Of a stretch of 64,000 nt of DNA, positions 1-13,329 are shown piece by piece. Both the position numbers and the translations under genes were made by a program. The notes under the pieces are model-generated. The model was not told the DNA's origin, did no database searches, and saw nothing but the letters and a program-made list of their open reading frames with translations. Each line of letters opens with the position of its first letter. Within the stretch, counting starts at the first letter, position 1. Origin of the DNA: Sympetrum striolatum (taxonomy: Eukaryota > Arthropoda > Insecta > Odonata > Libellulidae). The stretch lies in the NCBI GenBank assembly GCA_947579665.1, contig OX388352.1:34218216-34282215 (forward strand). The letters run 5' to 3'.

Positions 1-3000
1 GTAATGGATAACATGAAGTGTGGTGTAAAAGAATCCACAAAGAGGATATATGTTGAATAACTAAGAAAAATGGAGTTTAAACAGCTTCCTTGTATTCAAA
101 TCTTGCAGCAATACCGTGAAAGTACTGTATACTTCTTGACCTACAGAAAAGTATTATTAATTTTACTATTCCAAACTATTTAAATTAATAAAATTATATC
201 TCTTGTAGCCTCTATTACCTGAGTATATGACATAGGTCCTTCTTTATTTTAGTGAGAACTTCCATTATGTGGACCACTTGATCCTGCTATATAAGATGAA
301 AGTACTTAACTTTTATGCTACCTTGAATTGGTTCATGTCTTACGTAAACAATTAATGTCATCTTGATTATTTTTATTCACTAGTTTCCCGAAAGTATCCA
401 TTCTGGAGCCTCTTTTTTCTCTCTTTACAGGATTGATGTTTCCGATAATTTTTACAATTGTAAATATTTACTCTATAGAGAGGACCTACGAATGTATCCC
501 CTCTTCATTTCTGTAATATTTTAAAATTAATTGTATAAATGAGTATACTTATTTTTTCCAAAAAATGCGTATTGAAAAGTGTTGAGAAAATATTCCCATA
601 ATTATCGTTGATGGCTGTATCTCTTCAAGAACTTGTACGCAGTCTCGATATCTCATCCTCAAATTCTCTCCCTCGTAATTCAAAAATATCCTGAATCTCA
701 GTTAGGGCAAACGTAACTCTATTTAAGCTTAAGCCGCAACAAAATGACCATCAAATAAATTCTGCGGAGGAAGACGTTGTTTTGTGGAACTCCATCACGA
801 GGAAATAAATGAAGAATGCGCTATTATCCAGGAAGGTTATTTCCAATATAAACTCAAACACAAAACCATTTTTGCGCTTTTCTTCCTGCGTTTAACTACA
901 CTTATAACCCTTGTTTACTTTTATCTAACCTAAGAACAGGAGCTCAGGTTACTTTGGCTTTTGAACTACCGCATTATATCTATTTTCAATCTTTGCAAGG
1001 ATGACGTTGTATAATGTTATTGCTTGGAGCTGAAGTGGCTTAAAACAGACTTAAGGAGGAAGTATATGCTCGTTTTTCCTAATATTTATTGTTCCGTGAC
1101 TAGCAACCATAGTTTATTTTGGATTTACTTACACACACAAGAAGGCAGAATAGACTTGAAAAAAGTCTGACGGTTTCAATTCTATTCTTCCAAGGGATTT
1201 TTCCTGGGAGTACGAATTCTCGTGCAAAATAACCTTACCCTATTTCCTTGGTACCTAAATAAGCTCTATTTCCTCCATTAACAATACCCTCGCCATAATT
1301 ACCTCACTCGTCTCATTTCACGTACCAATACTTTCCGTAGATATTTGCGTATATCTATGTATAATTTTATCTGCCACACATATCTAAAATTCACCACCTG
1401 TTCATATTAAGTATTCCAACTCCGCACCTTATTTCAAAGCTACATTATTCGATTACCTTTATTTAGTTATAATTATTTCCCTGCTTGATTCTTTATGTAT
1501 TTTGTAATTTTATTTCCATTTTTATGTTGGATTGTACTATACATTTTTCTTTTATACTGTCTGATTTAATATCTTTGGGCGAAACATAAATATATTTATT
1601 TTTTGCTCTTATAAGAGATAGTCTCAAAGCATTATTTATATTATCATTAAGCATTTATCAAATGTGCAATATCGATTCACTGAAATTGGCTATCAGCGTT
1701 TCATAATTACGGAAAAAAATAGTGCCCACCTATTCGCGAAATACGTAGCAAATGGAATTTTATTAAAATCAGAGAATCAACTCCGATATATGGTATACGC
1801 AGTGGTAATTTAAAGAAATCATCTTAATTGAGCATAAGATAAAACTTGGTTCCCTTAGCAGAAGTATTAAAAAACCGCATTGGAACAATTGAACTGCCCG
1901 CGTTAAATATCACTTCAAATACCAATACATGAAACTCAAAAGAAGGAGAAAATCTGGTAATTTCTCATTGTTGGTAGTAAGGGTACGAGTTTTTCTGTTT
2001 TTAAAACCATTAATGTTCGAAATTTTCCCCTTTGCTGTTATTCCCAACTCCCGCCTGAAATTGTGATGTAGCATTATATCAATTTTATGCATCTTAATTA
2101 GACTTTTCTCCCCTCTTTTAAATGAAACATGCTGCGATGTTATTCTCAATTATTACTTTTACCATAAAATTTAGGCTATGAGATATTCAGCCATTTAACT
2201 AGAAGCAAGGATGGTATTAATCTATTCATAAGGTTTGAATGTAATTTCCCTTCTATGTATAGGCCTATCGTTTTATGGCGTTGTATGTATTAGATCTGAG
2301 ATTCTATTACACAGTCACACTTTCAAGGTTCGTCATCTCAAATTTCCTCGTTATTGAGGTAACGGAGGCCTAGCGGCGAGATGTCAACTTTTTCATGAAA
2401 GTGAACAACTGCTGCCAGACTTGTTTTTCTTCAATATACCCTAGGAGAGTGGCCTAAATAAGAAAAAAATGCCATTCTGTCGAGCCATTCTACCAATCTG
2501 CTACCGAAAAATTATGAATCTAGGGAAAGGGAGCCCAACAGCATAATAGCTACTGAATTATTCCATAGGCTCAAGCGAGAGAATACCATCGATCTTGGTA
2601 ACAGATGCCGCTTTCTCCAACTTATACATTGCTTATTCCAGTGAACTTGGGGATAGTTTATGGAGGCTTGAATTGAAAGAAGAATTAAGTACGCTTATGT
2701 CACTGTATCTGGCTATCTCGAGATCACCATGAAAATATGGTGACATACATCGTAAACACTACGAAACATTACCAAACAGTAATTGTTTCAGTTGCAGCGT
2801 TTGAAGTCATGTGAAACTGAGAAAATGATTTTTACTTTCTTTTGGTAAATTCTGTACATTGTTCTTTCCTAATCCCCCTTTAGATAGATTTATTCTTTAT
2901 CTAAGCGTCTTAGGCACAATTTATCTAATTATTATATAAACAAATCTAGCGTACAGTGAATGTTGCTTCATCACAGATTGTGGTAAAATTCAAATTTATT

Positions 3001-3216
3001 ATCATAAGGATAGGATGAACGGGAAAAGTAATACATGTAATATACGAAGAATAAATTTCAAATTTTCGGCAAAAATCTCTACATCTAAGACTAAATATTA
3101 TTGAATGGAAAACAAAAGAAGGGCGAAAATCGTTCAATTAACTATCAAAGACATACGTATGCATTATCATATCCATATATACCGTACAGTATATCATATA
3201 TGATATACATATATAT
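1..3216. other. no feature recognised
   Basis: AT-rich sequence with only short fortuitous frames. A small AT-palindromic stretch (3165-3216, with atatcatatatgatatac) precedes the first TIR element. Confidence 0.5.
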
Positions 3217-3565
3217 ACCGTATTAGCTCGAATATAACACGACCCCGAATTTAACGCGACTGCTAAATTTTCATAAAGATATTAAGAAAAAAATAATACT
3301 CGTAAAATAGTTCAAAGAAAGTAAAATGCAATCAGATAAGCATTTATTTAGGTAATTATAGCTAATAAAACAGGTTAAATTCATGTCAATAAAATTAAGT
3401 AATGTAAAACATTCGGTCGGACGTTCAGCCGCGTTTCAACCTCCGTAGGCAAATGTCCTTATTTATATTAAATTCCATTACTTAAACCCCGAATTTAGCG
3501 CGAGTCAATTTTTAACGGAAAATAAACGGTCGAAAAATATCGCGTTATATTCGGGCTAATACGGT
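3217..3565. mobile_element. unclassified TIR element, 349 bp
   Basis: Left end ACCGTATTAGCTCGAATATA; the right end, inverted, is ACCGTATTAGCCCGAATATA, giving roughly 26-bp inverted ends. A subterminal motif ccccgaattta-gcgcga occurs near each end in the same orientation. There is no coding capacity. Target duplication is unclear because the left flank is an AT-rich palindromic stretch (3165-3216). Superfamily not assigned. Confidence 0.7.
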
Positions 3566-3659
3566 AATATGGGTTCTATTAAGTATAAAGATCATCATTG
3601 TTTGCCTTTCAGATCATTCTTACCCTGCTTTATCCGTAAGAACATACTTAACTATCCGT

Positions 3660-3890
3660 AGGTTTCGCCGTTTTTTCACACTTCCTTCTTGCAAGTGTTT
3701 TTCTGCTGCGTTGAATATCTTTCCTAAGAGAAACCTTGGGATTTTAAACACACAAGGTATTTTTCTTCTGTGTAATTTTTCATTCTATAACTTTCCCAAA
3801 AACATATACGGCGATGGGTTTGATGTAAGAAGAGAATCAATTATCTCAACATTTCCCTAATTAAATACGCTTTATTTCTATTATTACTTC
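3660..3890 (+). repeat. dispersed repeat, copy A (copy B at 54772-55005)
   Basis: Ordered matches with 54772-55005: ttttcacac, gggattttaaa-ccacaag-like, cttctgtgta, and gggtt-gatgtaagaagaga. The family is unidentified and there is no coding signal. Confidence 0.65.
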
Positions 3891-3989
3891 ATTCATCCGC
3901 TTCAAATGAATCGAAACAATTCTTCAGCTTACTAATTTCGTTTCCCTCAATGCGTGCTAATTAACAGTTGATATAAATGTAATAATTAA

Positions 3990-4260
3990 TGGCGAGGATA
4001 ACTGAAACGTGAGCGACTTAGGGGATTTTAATTACTCTTCGGATGCGATAAGACGCAGGCCGGCGCTATCTCGTTTCGCGGGTGCTTCGTTTCCAACCGA
4101 AACTCGGCGGTTAATTAAGCTCGGGGAAATAGCATCATTTTTGCGCGGCAAATTATGTCGCGCGACACGAATGTCTGCAGCGTTCTGAATTCAGCACGCG
4201 TCTTGGAGTAGTTGCGATCGCGGAATGCGGTTTTGGACCTGGGAAGTCTCGGGGGCTCTG
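3990..4260. other. GC-richer block, possible conserved non-coding element
   Basis: Clear rise in GC with many CpGs and homeodomain-like ttaattaa cores (around 4111, with taattaat at 3981). No coding frame spans it. Regulatory role is only a guess from composition. Confidence 0.25.
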
Positions 4261-4869
4261 CGAGAAGGATGGATTGAGGTTAGGAGTGGTTTGGAGGAAG
4301 ATTCAACCCCAACTGGAAGCAAAATCAGGGCTAAGACACGGGAGATAAATTTCTGTATGGAATGAACATCCCCAAACTTAGAAGAAAATCTGCTTCTCCT
4401 CCTCCAGCCAACTCAGCCACTCAACTTCGCCCAAACCTTAAACAATGCGCAAACTTCGTCGCTCCGTTCGATATTACCTCTTTAAAAACGGCATAATACA
4501 TCTTGTACCGTAACTGCGGTTTGGGAATCCCTCCCCGAACATTCCATAGGTGTCGCGCAAAACAAATTGTGAGGGCATCTCTAATTTCCAGGTGGCTATA
4601 CATTACACCTTGTTGCTACCGTATACTGATGAAATATTTATTTTGCGTTTGTTTATTTATTTCTCATTTTTACGGATTTTCCAAATTTTGGTGCATGAAA
4701 GAGGAAACATTGTCTTTTGTTTCTTTTGTCCCAGCTTAGCCCATGGTTATGAAAATGCCATGGCTTTAGAGGCATGATCAATGCTGAAAATGCCACTTAT
4801 TCTTGTCCCTCCTTATTGAATACTAAGAAATGTGTCATTGTGTCATTGTCATTGGATGCTTGTTGTATT

Positions 4870-4995
4870 CTGGCACAGTTAGGTAAACAAGGGAAAACTA
4901 TCTCACTCCTCATCTTGCCAGGTATGCCTCATTGCCTCTCAAAAGCTTTTCTAAGTAATTATGGAGGGATTGAGGATCCAACCAGCCTTTGAGCT
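4870..4995 (+). repeat. dispersed repeat (paired with 7940-8065)
   Basis: gggaaaactatctcactcct, catcttgccaggtatgcctc and attgcctctc match the 7.9-kb copy. Later both have gga-gga followed by atccaacc. The 72- and 75-codon frames here are not preserved in the partner. Confidence 0.6.
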
Positions 4996-5958
4996 GATGA
5001 CTTTAAAGAAATACGTCTCCTCCCGGTGATTTTGCATGTAGATAGAAATGAACTACCTTAGTCTGTCTACCTTACTGTCTTCTTATCAACTTATAAATCC
5101 TTATTCTTATTTATATGGAATGTTTTATTATTCCCGGAGGGTAAATGGAATAAGATAATACTTAATGCCGGTAATTCTCGCACACAGACGATATTGATTT
5201 CTTCAAAACATACATGCAAATGAAAAGTATTAGTAAAAAACATTTGCGTAAAGCCTACATAATGATCCGTTGAAAAGTATTTCTCATTCCTTTCAATATG
5301 GAGGGATCAAACTTAACTCCTATTCAGTATCTTTAATACCCTTGTAGCTTTCATATTACCAACACCATAAATATAAGATGATTTTCTATGTTTTTCAATA
5401 TTCTTTAGTATACGAAACAATTCAAGTGTTCCATTTATTGATTTATTGTGGTAGGGACACATATTATGCCGTTTAGGTGTATACTTTCTCATAAGCTTTA
5501 AGATTCGAAAACTATTCATTTTTTCAACTAAAATTATCTATAATATTTTGTGATTTATCTTAGAAGTCCTAAGAAAGGAGAAGTCAATATATGTTTATGC
5601 ACCGTATATGCAAGTATATAATCAGAGTTTTTTTAACCCCATTCATTTATGCTGAAAAAGACTCTCTCAGCTTATAGTTGAGTTATGGTTTGACTTACTT
5701 GTTCTCGGATGGAAAAGGTCTGCCTTAGTGGAAATCGATTTTTAAATTTATTACTTTTCATTTCATGTTCCGCAATCGAGTGCTGATATGTTGGAGTTAA
5801 AGCAATCATGTTTGATCGGACATCTTCATCGGGTTTTCCACACTGGGCTTTGACTCGAGCCAAATAGTTTTCTCTGTTTTTTTGTGGTAAAATTTGGTTC
5901 TTGGGCTTATATTCTGGTCTAATTTTACTTGAGTATACGCGGTGCATATTATATATAT
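4996..5958. other. no feature recognised
   Basis: Frames of 68 and 91 codons on the minus strand lack recognisable motifs and are treated as chance. Confidence 0.45.
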
Positions 5959-6480
5959 TTAAAACATATTATACATCTTAAATATTTCATGCTGCGTCGA
6001 AAGATAAATGAAAAACATTCCATTAATTAATTTATGTGGAAGCAAGAAAATTTTATAAGTACACTTTGTCCATTCAATCCATCCAATATAAACCATTTTA
6101 TCAGCTCTAGGATCCTCTACTAAGCTACTGTAATTCCGAATCAAGGATGCGTGTGAAGGTACAGAAAATAAATTCAGCGATGCCGCATTACATAGATCGC
6201 GTACTCTCGGTAAGTGGCGACAAAAGACTGCGTACAGGGTCAGATGATAATCCACGAAACAATCAATTATCATTAAAAGTGTCAGCCGGTGTGGCGAAGG
6301 ATTGAGTGCCAAGAAATTAGTGGAAAAATTTGAGGGGAGCGAAAAAAGCCAGGGAATATTAATACGCGCGGCGCATGTGTAATGCGTAAATAAATTTCGA
6401 GTTAATTGGGGTCGAGAGGGGGAGATTAGCCCATGAAGAGGCCGTTTGGTGGCTTTCTCATTCATTTCCACGTCGAGCAT
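5959..6480 (-). other. 173-codon open frame of unknown status
   Basis: The longest uninterrupted frame outside the receptor exon: ATG at 6480, stop near 5959. The predicted protein has no signal peptide, no clear membrane helix and no motif I recognise. Ser/Pro-rich and aromatic stretches look like translated non-coding DNA. A plus-strand 68-codon frame overlaps its start. The DNA at about 6340-6480 is more GC-rich than its surroundings, which could mean a conserved regulatory block instead of coding. Not called as a gene. Confidence 0.15.
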
Positions 6481-6971
6481 TCATCTTTCTAGTGGCGAGG
6501 TTAACTTGCGCTTTCCTATCTCGAGCATCTACATTAAAGGGGTTGGATCACTCGAGGGATACGCTCAACCAATTCCGGATTTCGTAACTTCTGCGGAGAG
6601 AAAGATTTCCTTCCCTCACCTAAACGAATTTTTCCCTCCAATTTCGGTGTGAATGTAGCTGTTTGCGGATGACTTTGACAATCAGTTCTCTTTCTCCCAG
6701 TACCATTATATTCGAACTCTTTCGCTTTGAGGTACCTTTACGCAATATCTTTAATTTGCGCTGCACCAAACTAGACTTTTAAAGCCCGATGAGAATTTAA
6801 ATTAACGAAAATCAAAAGTCCCTAGCACGATATGATATCGAATGAACTATTTTTCATTTGTCTTTTGGTGGAGGATTGATCAATTTTGCCTGGAGTTGAT
6901 TTTAGAACACTTTCATTATAAACTGTATTACCTATGTAATTACTATAGATGGTTTCAATCGTAACTTAGTG

Positions 6972-6999
6972 GTATAATAATAATAATAATAATAATAAA
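6972..6999. repeat. (ATA)n microsatellite
   Basis: About nine ATA units, followed by aaaacggctttattcgggc. Confidence 0.93.
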
Positions 7000-7939
7000 A
7001 CGGCTTTATTCGGGCAAGATTGAGACTACAAGTCTTCTATTCCATCCAACGCATCGTCATACAATATATAAATAATCAATTTAAAGAGATAGTATGAAAA
7101 AGATATGAGAAGAATTGTGGATGTAAAAAACCTAAGAAATTTTTAGGAAAAAAATGTATGCACTGCAGGAAAACACTCACTAAGAAAAGGGGTGTGAAAA
7201 GCCTACGCAAACCTACCGATAGTCATAACTAAGAAGATGGTAAGAAACATGATTATATTTTATAAATACACTACCAATAGGTACATATATGGGATACATC
7301 AATAAGCATAGTCACATTGACATTTAAGTAAATGTTAACTATTTACATAAGAATATAAATAATAAGGGTATACATATTTAAAAAAATAAATAACATACTT
7401 CCAGTACATAGTCAATATCACATCAAACGTAGACATTATCACAAAATAGGGATAGGAAAATGGTATGACATAACGAATAAAGGAAATTAATTTAAATAAC
7501 GTGAATGATTTTTTAAACTTGAATACTATGAATAGCATCAACATACGTAGAAAACAGCAAACTGTGGTTTTTCTCCGACCCCAGGCGTGTCTTTTTTGAT
7601 TGTAGCATAGTATTAATTAAAATTTGTTTCTCTCTATAAATTTTCTTAGTTTTTATCATTCCACTGTTTAAACTCACGTAAATATTTTTTTCTTTAAATT
7701 ACTTTTCTTTATTTGACTTCAATTAAGCCTCTTGTATTTATTTGTGTTTAATTTACTTTTTCTCAGTTTGAAAATAGCCAAGCAAATATGAAGTTAATAA
7801 GGTGCGATCAATATCGGTTAGAGATTTTTATTTAGGTTTCTCCTCATTCAATTCTATGGACAACTTTATTCAATGGGTCATAGTATACCTATGCCTAGTA
7901 TGTATACCTGCATCTATGAGGGCTTCAGCTCCTAGAAAT

Positions 7940-8065
7940 CTGGATTAGCATGGAAAGTTAGGGAGAACTAGCTCACTCCTCATCTTGCATAGTTAACCTC
8001 ATTCCCTCTCCAAAGATTATGTCCTCAGATGTTGGAGAGGACGACAATCCAACCCAACGGCAGAC
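7940..8065 (+). repeat. dispersed repeat (paired with 4870-4995)
   Basis: gggagaactagctcactcct, catcttgcatagttaacctc and attccctctccaaagatta align with the 4.87-kb copy in the same orientation. Confidence 0.6.
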
Positions 8066-9204
8066 AGATAAATTCACAGGCAATGAAGAGAAAACTATTT
8101 TTAGAATGTAAAATGTTTATATTTGCACCAAGAAATCCTTTCATAAATATTTCGGAAAATACGTACACATTGAAAGGTAAATAAGAACCTTGAGATCCCT
8201 CTGCCATTTGGAACGCAAAAAAGTGAAAAAATTGACTTGGTGAAAATTAGTGAACTGGGTCAAGGTGAGCTTGAAATTTACTTTTTGCATCGAAGGTCAT
8301 CATGTTTTTTTTGTCCCGTTTAAAAATTCTGTTTAACAACATTGAAATAAAAAATCTGCAGTCCTCCTTATTTATTCTAACTAAAATGAATAAAGCATGA
8401 GAGATATAAAATAATAGCTAAAGTTTTAATTTACGGGGAAATGTTGAGGATGATCACCATTGGAAGAATATTGGTGATAATATATCGGCTTTCCTATGGT
8501 TTGGTTAATGAAAAGATGGAATTTGGGAAGGTTTTCTTATCTTCCTTTATATGTAGTCATCCACTTGAAAATGATTCATGAGCATGGGCGAGCTTACTGG
8601 CCTTGTTCTTTCCACCGGGTCTGAGCAAGAGGTTCGAGAGTCTCAACGTTTTCATCGCCGAAGAAATTCCAGTGCGCAATTCAACCAAGCCTACTTCAGC
8701 CAAGGGTTTTTCCCTAGCAACGCCCTCAGGTCAGACGGTAACTGAAAAATGATGGGCGTTGAAGGCCGAATCCTCGCAGCAAGTGAGAAGTAACCTGTTT
8801 TTGACATCTAGCCATAATTTCGACCCTAAGTTTTAGCACTCATCTCGTGGTTGAGAAGTATACGTCGTTCTATTAGTTTTGTGAAAGAAGTGTGTGCGGT
8901 ATTGTTTTTTGCTGTCTTCTAATGCACGCCAAACCATATAGCGTAATCGTTGGTAAGATATCGAGTATTGATTTTACACTGGCTTTAAGGTAATGGCACT
9001 GGCTTTTGACTTTAAATAAAATTTCTTTACCGGATAACATGAAATCTAGCATTTCAAACGAACCAACCCAGACTTGCCGAGATGAAGGGATACCTTTATC
9101 GGTATACATCATGACTGGATGGATAATGCAGGTTAGTAAATCTTTGGTAACTGGTGGACTTTCGTTACAATTATGGTTGACTCGAACCTACAAGTAAAAA
9201 ACTT

Positions 9205-9400
9205 TGTAACAGCAGAAATTTGGTGAACTTTCTTAGAGTAACTCTCACGAATAACGTAACATGGGGTGCCCACATCCGTGACATTTATGGACGAGCTCTT
9301 AAGAAACTCGGCTTCGTTCAGAGAATATTCGATAGTTGCGATGAAAAAGTGCGCGAACGATTTGATTCTAACTATTTAACTTGAATATGCATGTTGTGTA
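9205..9400 (+). pseudogene. jockey/CR1-like LINE reverse-transcriptase tail fragment
   Basis: An uninterrupted frame of about 60 codons includes VNFLRVTLTNNVTWGAHIRD and ALKKLGFVQRIFDSCDEKV and ends at a TGA near 9397. It corresponds to the thumb-side region of insect LINE reverse transcriptases (…FLGVxLT..LTWGxHI…AxKxLGFLxR…). No upstream FADD or endonuclease region was found. A short 5' and 3' truncated relic. Confidence 0.78.
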
Positions 9401-9660
9401 TGGGATTCTGCCGAGAAGTATTGTAGAAAATTTTTTATCGAAGAATTGGAAAGGGTATCATGATTTTTAATGTTATTGTTTAGGACTCGATTATCCTCTT
9501 TCATTTGTTAATTTACCGGAAATCTTCAGATGGTGGAAAGATAGTACTTAAAATCGGAGACTGTTTCGAGACTTAATGCTAATTCATTTATACTTCACGG
9601 TATGAACATTTTATTTTACTACGCGGATATCTTCATATTAAACATAAAATTTGGTTCCCA

Positions 9661-9787
9661 GATAGTCATGTGGACAGTGCGTTTGCCTTTGGTTAAAGCG
9701 GTCTCGGGTTCGATTCCAGGTAGGAGTCAATGTGCGAAATGCCCTAAGCTGTCGAAGCACTTTTAATATTACAATTACTACTAGTAA
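9661..9787 (+). mobile_element. tRNA-like SINE, family with body gtgcgaaatg-ccctaagctgtc
   Basis: B-box GGTTCGATTCC at 9707-9717, preceded by a degenerate head. Then come tgtgcgaaatgccctaagct, gtcgaagcactttt and an ending actactagtaac. Three other pieces of the same family occur in this window (20790-20945, 28311-28395, 30751-30812). Confidence 0.75.
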
Positions 9788-9874
9788 CGTAAAATTTAAG
9801 TGGATATTTCTTTGCCTCTTAGATAATCTTAAAATTCCATAAATTGCAGAAATACTTAGTGATATAGGAAACAA

Positions 9875-12800
9875 TATTTTTTAGTTTAATTATTAATATT
9901 AATTGTTTCATCATTTAAATTCAGGCGTTTTTGAAGACGGTTCAACCTTTATTTTCATCATATATGAGTTGATTATTGTAGTACGTACGTCAAAAGCAAC
10001 AACTTTATCTTTAATGATCTGACAATCTCAAAATCTTTCTTCATTTTCATTATGTTTGGATACGAGGAATCTATGAGATGCAGTCACCAGGCATCACACC
10101 AATGGCTTTAGGATGGACGAACATCAGGTATTGTCATTGAAACCTTAATATCTTTTTAAACGTCATTTTTCTTTTGACACTACGTAAGCAATTGATTAAA
10201 AAAATAATTTTTGGACGAGTGAGAATTATAACTAGATCATTAGATCCGCATAATAGCAAAGATTTTGACTCATGTGTATCAACGTACTATTTTTATTGCC
10301 ACCTTACGTAATTACTATATAGAAGAAGATTATTGGAGGTCGTATACTTTTTTTTCTAAAATCTTGTTACGTTGAACCACTTTCCGTAGCAAATTTTTAG
10401 TCACACCTCGTTATTTAGGAAATACACTTTGAAACTAATCGGATAATATTTTTAGAGTAACCTTTACCTGCTATCTTAGCAAATCAATCAGTCTTGTAGA
10501 TTTAAATTTTCTCAATTGTATAGTTAAGAAAGGATTGAGAGTTCCTAAATAGGGAAGTTGTCGCACCATAGAAGAGATGTTTTGCTTTTTATGCTAATAA
10601 GAGTTGATGGAGCTCTTCCCTGTAATTAGGGTACGCAATTTAGATTAAATTAGGTTGAACTCTGAAATCCGGCAAGATCAGGCACGAGTTGGCCTCTCCT
10701 CCGCTTACGCTCGTATGTCGTTTTTACATATTCTCCTAAATTAATCAAAAGATAAACCGTAGGATAAGAGTAACCATCGCAACTTAAGGTTTACGAAGGA
10801 TAAAAATATGTAGATAGGAAACACCCACAGAGAATGGAGTTGAAATAAAAACTCAGTAAATCTAAAATGAAAAAAGAATCTAAATTAATTTTCAGAGTAG
10901 ACGAAAAAATTACAGTATAGATGGAATAAACATTAAAATTACTAGTTTTACGATTGAACACAAAATAATATTATGTTAAATTCAGGTAATATTTAATATA
11001 TTATATTTCATTAATTATTATACCGGTCTTGGTGGTCGAGTGGTTAGCGCTATCCACTCAAACCCCAAGGCCCCGGGTTCGATGATTTCGTGTGTTTGTC
11101 CAATTTTTCCGTAAAGGGTTGGCAGCAGGAAGGGAATCCGGTCGTAAAATTCAATGTATCACCAAAACCAACCTCACTATCACCCTTTCGTCAGCCGACC
11201 ACATGAAAAATATGGGAAGAGACTTAGGAAAAGACCGAGGAAAACGTTAATCATTATTTTTTAATAATTCAATTTATTCAATGCAATTTTAAATACAATA
11301 ACCAACAATGAAAAAAATTCAAAGAAAAGGTTATCATACACAGCTCAAACTTACATAGAAACAAAACAGTCTGGTCCTGCTAAGCAAAATGCTTGTCAGC
11401 AGGTTCCATTTAGGTAATCTACAGTAGGATTATCGCCATGTCAAAAGAAGAGTTCAATAGGTGTAGAGTACTAAAATATATTAAAATTACGGTCAAATAC
11501 ATCTACATCAATATTTATAAAAACACACACTGCATGTTAAAATAAAATTAAGGCTTCCAAAGGTTAATACATAAAGAGTTTGCAATAAACAGCTTAAGTT
11601 GAGACATTAATTAGCCAGTTTAATTGAGATCCATTTAAGTAATCATTCATTTTGAGTTCACATAAAATGAATTAGGTTAATAGCAAAATCCATGGATCTT
11701 AAATTGGAAGTCCACAATTATACAAATGATATGTTTGCCTCAAAATCTCGTTAATCACTTAGCATATTGAATTTTTCAGTTGTTTCCACAGTAGACCCTC
11801 TTTAGGCGATAGATAATGTATCCCTGCCATTAAATGTGTTTAATAACGATCCAATGTATATCTCTACTCCATGGAAACAGAAGAGGAAGTTTTAGTTTCC
11901 CGCGTAGATAAGTATTACCTTTTATGCTGCAATAAAACAGTAGCAATATCGAATAAAGCAATAAAAATTTAACTTTATGTCTAGGTTTTTTATTTTAGCA
12001 CTTATCTCAGCATCTAATTCTAAAGTGAGCTATATTAAAATGGATATTTTATAGGGAACTCCTACTTGCTTGTTGGACATTTTGTTGCATTTTCTATGAA
12101 TATTCCATGGCATTTAATTGGGATCGGGATATGGTTGAGTCCGTCTGTTTCTGAGAAATCGTTAGTAATATCGTTCAGTACGATATTCAGTACAACATTC
12201 AGTATTCATTCGAATGAAGGCCTTCCGTACCCTCGTTTAACTTTTCCAAGGGGCTAGCAAAGTTATCCAGTTCCATTCAATTCGATCTTTAATCGCCTCC
12301 AGGATTCCAAATGGATCCTGCTTGAAAGAGACGTACCAATTCTCGGATTTGTATTCAATGCCAATTATAAATTACATTTAGCGGAACATTTATCTTTTGT
12401 AGGCTTTTAGGTTTGCTTTATATATACTCGAAATACGATTTTAAGATAAATTGGGTGCACTAAATTAAAATAACTATGTATCCATTGAACTAATTTTTAT
12501 ATTGAAAAGTTAAGATGTGTAGCATCACCACTTTGCTACTTTCAAGGAATTATACCTTTGAGTTGATTTTTTAAGAATATTATCATATTCTTGTAAATTG
12601 ATTACAGCATAGGTTGAGATAAAATCAGCAATGCATGAATCCGCATAAGTAGAAAATATTGTGTCGAATTTTAACTAAAGGGAAATACTTCCTCTAAAGC
12701 TTAAGAAGTCTGGAGTTTATAAACTTTGGTAGCAGTGTGAAACTACATTTCTCAACCTGTGCTGTAACCGCATAATATTAAACTCTTACTCCATTGCAAA

Positions 12801-13082
12801 GATGTTAGTCATGCTGAAGTTGCTTGAAGAATTCTCATCTTTTGTGAATCAATTTGAACAAGCATTTAATTACCGCGGACTTAATAAATGAAGTTATCCG
12901 AAGTTTTCCCCGGCAAATGAGATTTGACGAGCGCGCCTCCTCGACAGCCGCCTACTACTTCAATAGCTCTTTGTTTGAGCGCTTCAATGAATTTACACTC
13001 AGGAATTGCAATTTTGGAAATGCCAGGTTTTTCCCTCTGACTTCGACTTCCAAAGTGCCAGACTTAATTTCGGGGATTCTTC
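9875..13082. other. unassigned DNA around the tRNA/RTE SINE
   Basis: Apart from the SINE at 11025-11250, no gene or repeat was recognised. A 63-codon frame near 12066 is not supported. Confidence 0.45.
11025..11250 (+). mobile_element. tRNA-derived SINE with RTE-like tail
   Basis: A-box-like tggtcgagtggttagcgc (about 11033) and B-box ggttcgatga (11076) form a tRNA-like head. The body contains gcaggaagggaatccggtcg, which resembles the aagggcatccagccg block at the 3' ends of BovB/RTE elements. It is followed by caacctcactatcacccttt. This fits a SINE that uses RTE machinery, and an RTE-like remnant lies 3.4 kb away. Length about 225 bp. Confidence 0.75.
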
Positions 13083-13118
13083 AGCAATGCATTCCATCGG
13101 ACTTCACGAAAGTTTGTC
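13083..13118 (+). repeat. short dispersed repeat fragment (paired with 15650-15685)
   Basis: cagcaatgcattccatcgg followed by acttcacgaaagtttgtcat matches 15650-15685 (ccactgcatttcgtcgg, acatcgcgaaagtttgtcat) with few mismatches. It ends just before the (AT)n tract. Confidence 0.6.
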
Positions 13119-13124
13119 ATAATT

Positions 13125-13126
<2 letters not shown>

Positions 13127-13212
<86 letters not shown>
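13127..13212. repeat. (AT)n microsatellite, 86 bp
   Basis: Alternating AT interrupted by one G (13169). It borders the left side of the tandem box-B array. Confidence 0.97.
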
Positions 13213-13214
<2 letters not shown>

Positions 13215-13260
13215 ATTATATATAGATGCTTCTCCGGATTCATTCATGGATATACCTATA

Positions 13261-13287
13261 TAGATAGATAGATAGATAGATAGATAG
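13261..13287. repeat. (TAGA)n microsatellite
   Basis: Nearly seven perfect TAGA units, 49 bp from the end of the (AT)n tract. Confidence 0.95.
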
Positions 13288-13329
13288 GATACTAATTCAC
13301 AGCCTAAACCACAAGCGTCATTGACTTGA

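Larger units (their letters stand above)
6481..9204. other. mostly unassigned DNA
   Basis: Contains the (ATA)n tract, one dispersed-repeat copy and a somewhat GC-richer part (8580-8810) without a coding frame. Otherwise nothing recognised. Confidence 0.45.

Noticed and set aside
12854..13225. 123-codon frame ending in Tyr-Ile repeats
   Set aside because: Half of it is the (AT)n microsatellite; the rest has no motif and includes a dispersed-repeat fragment.
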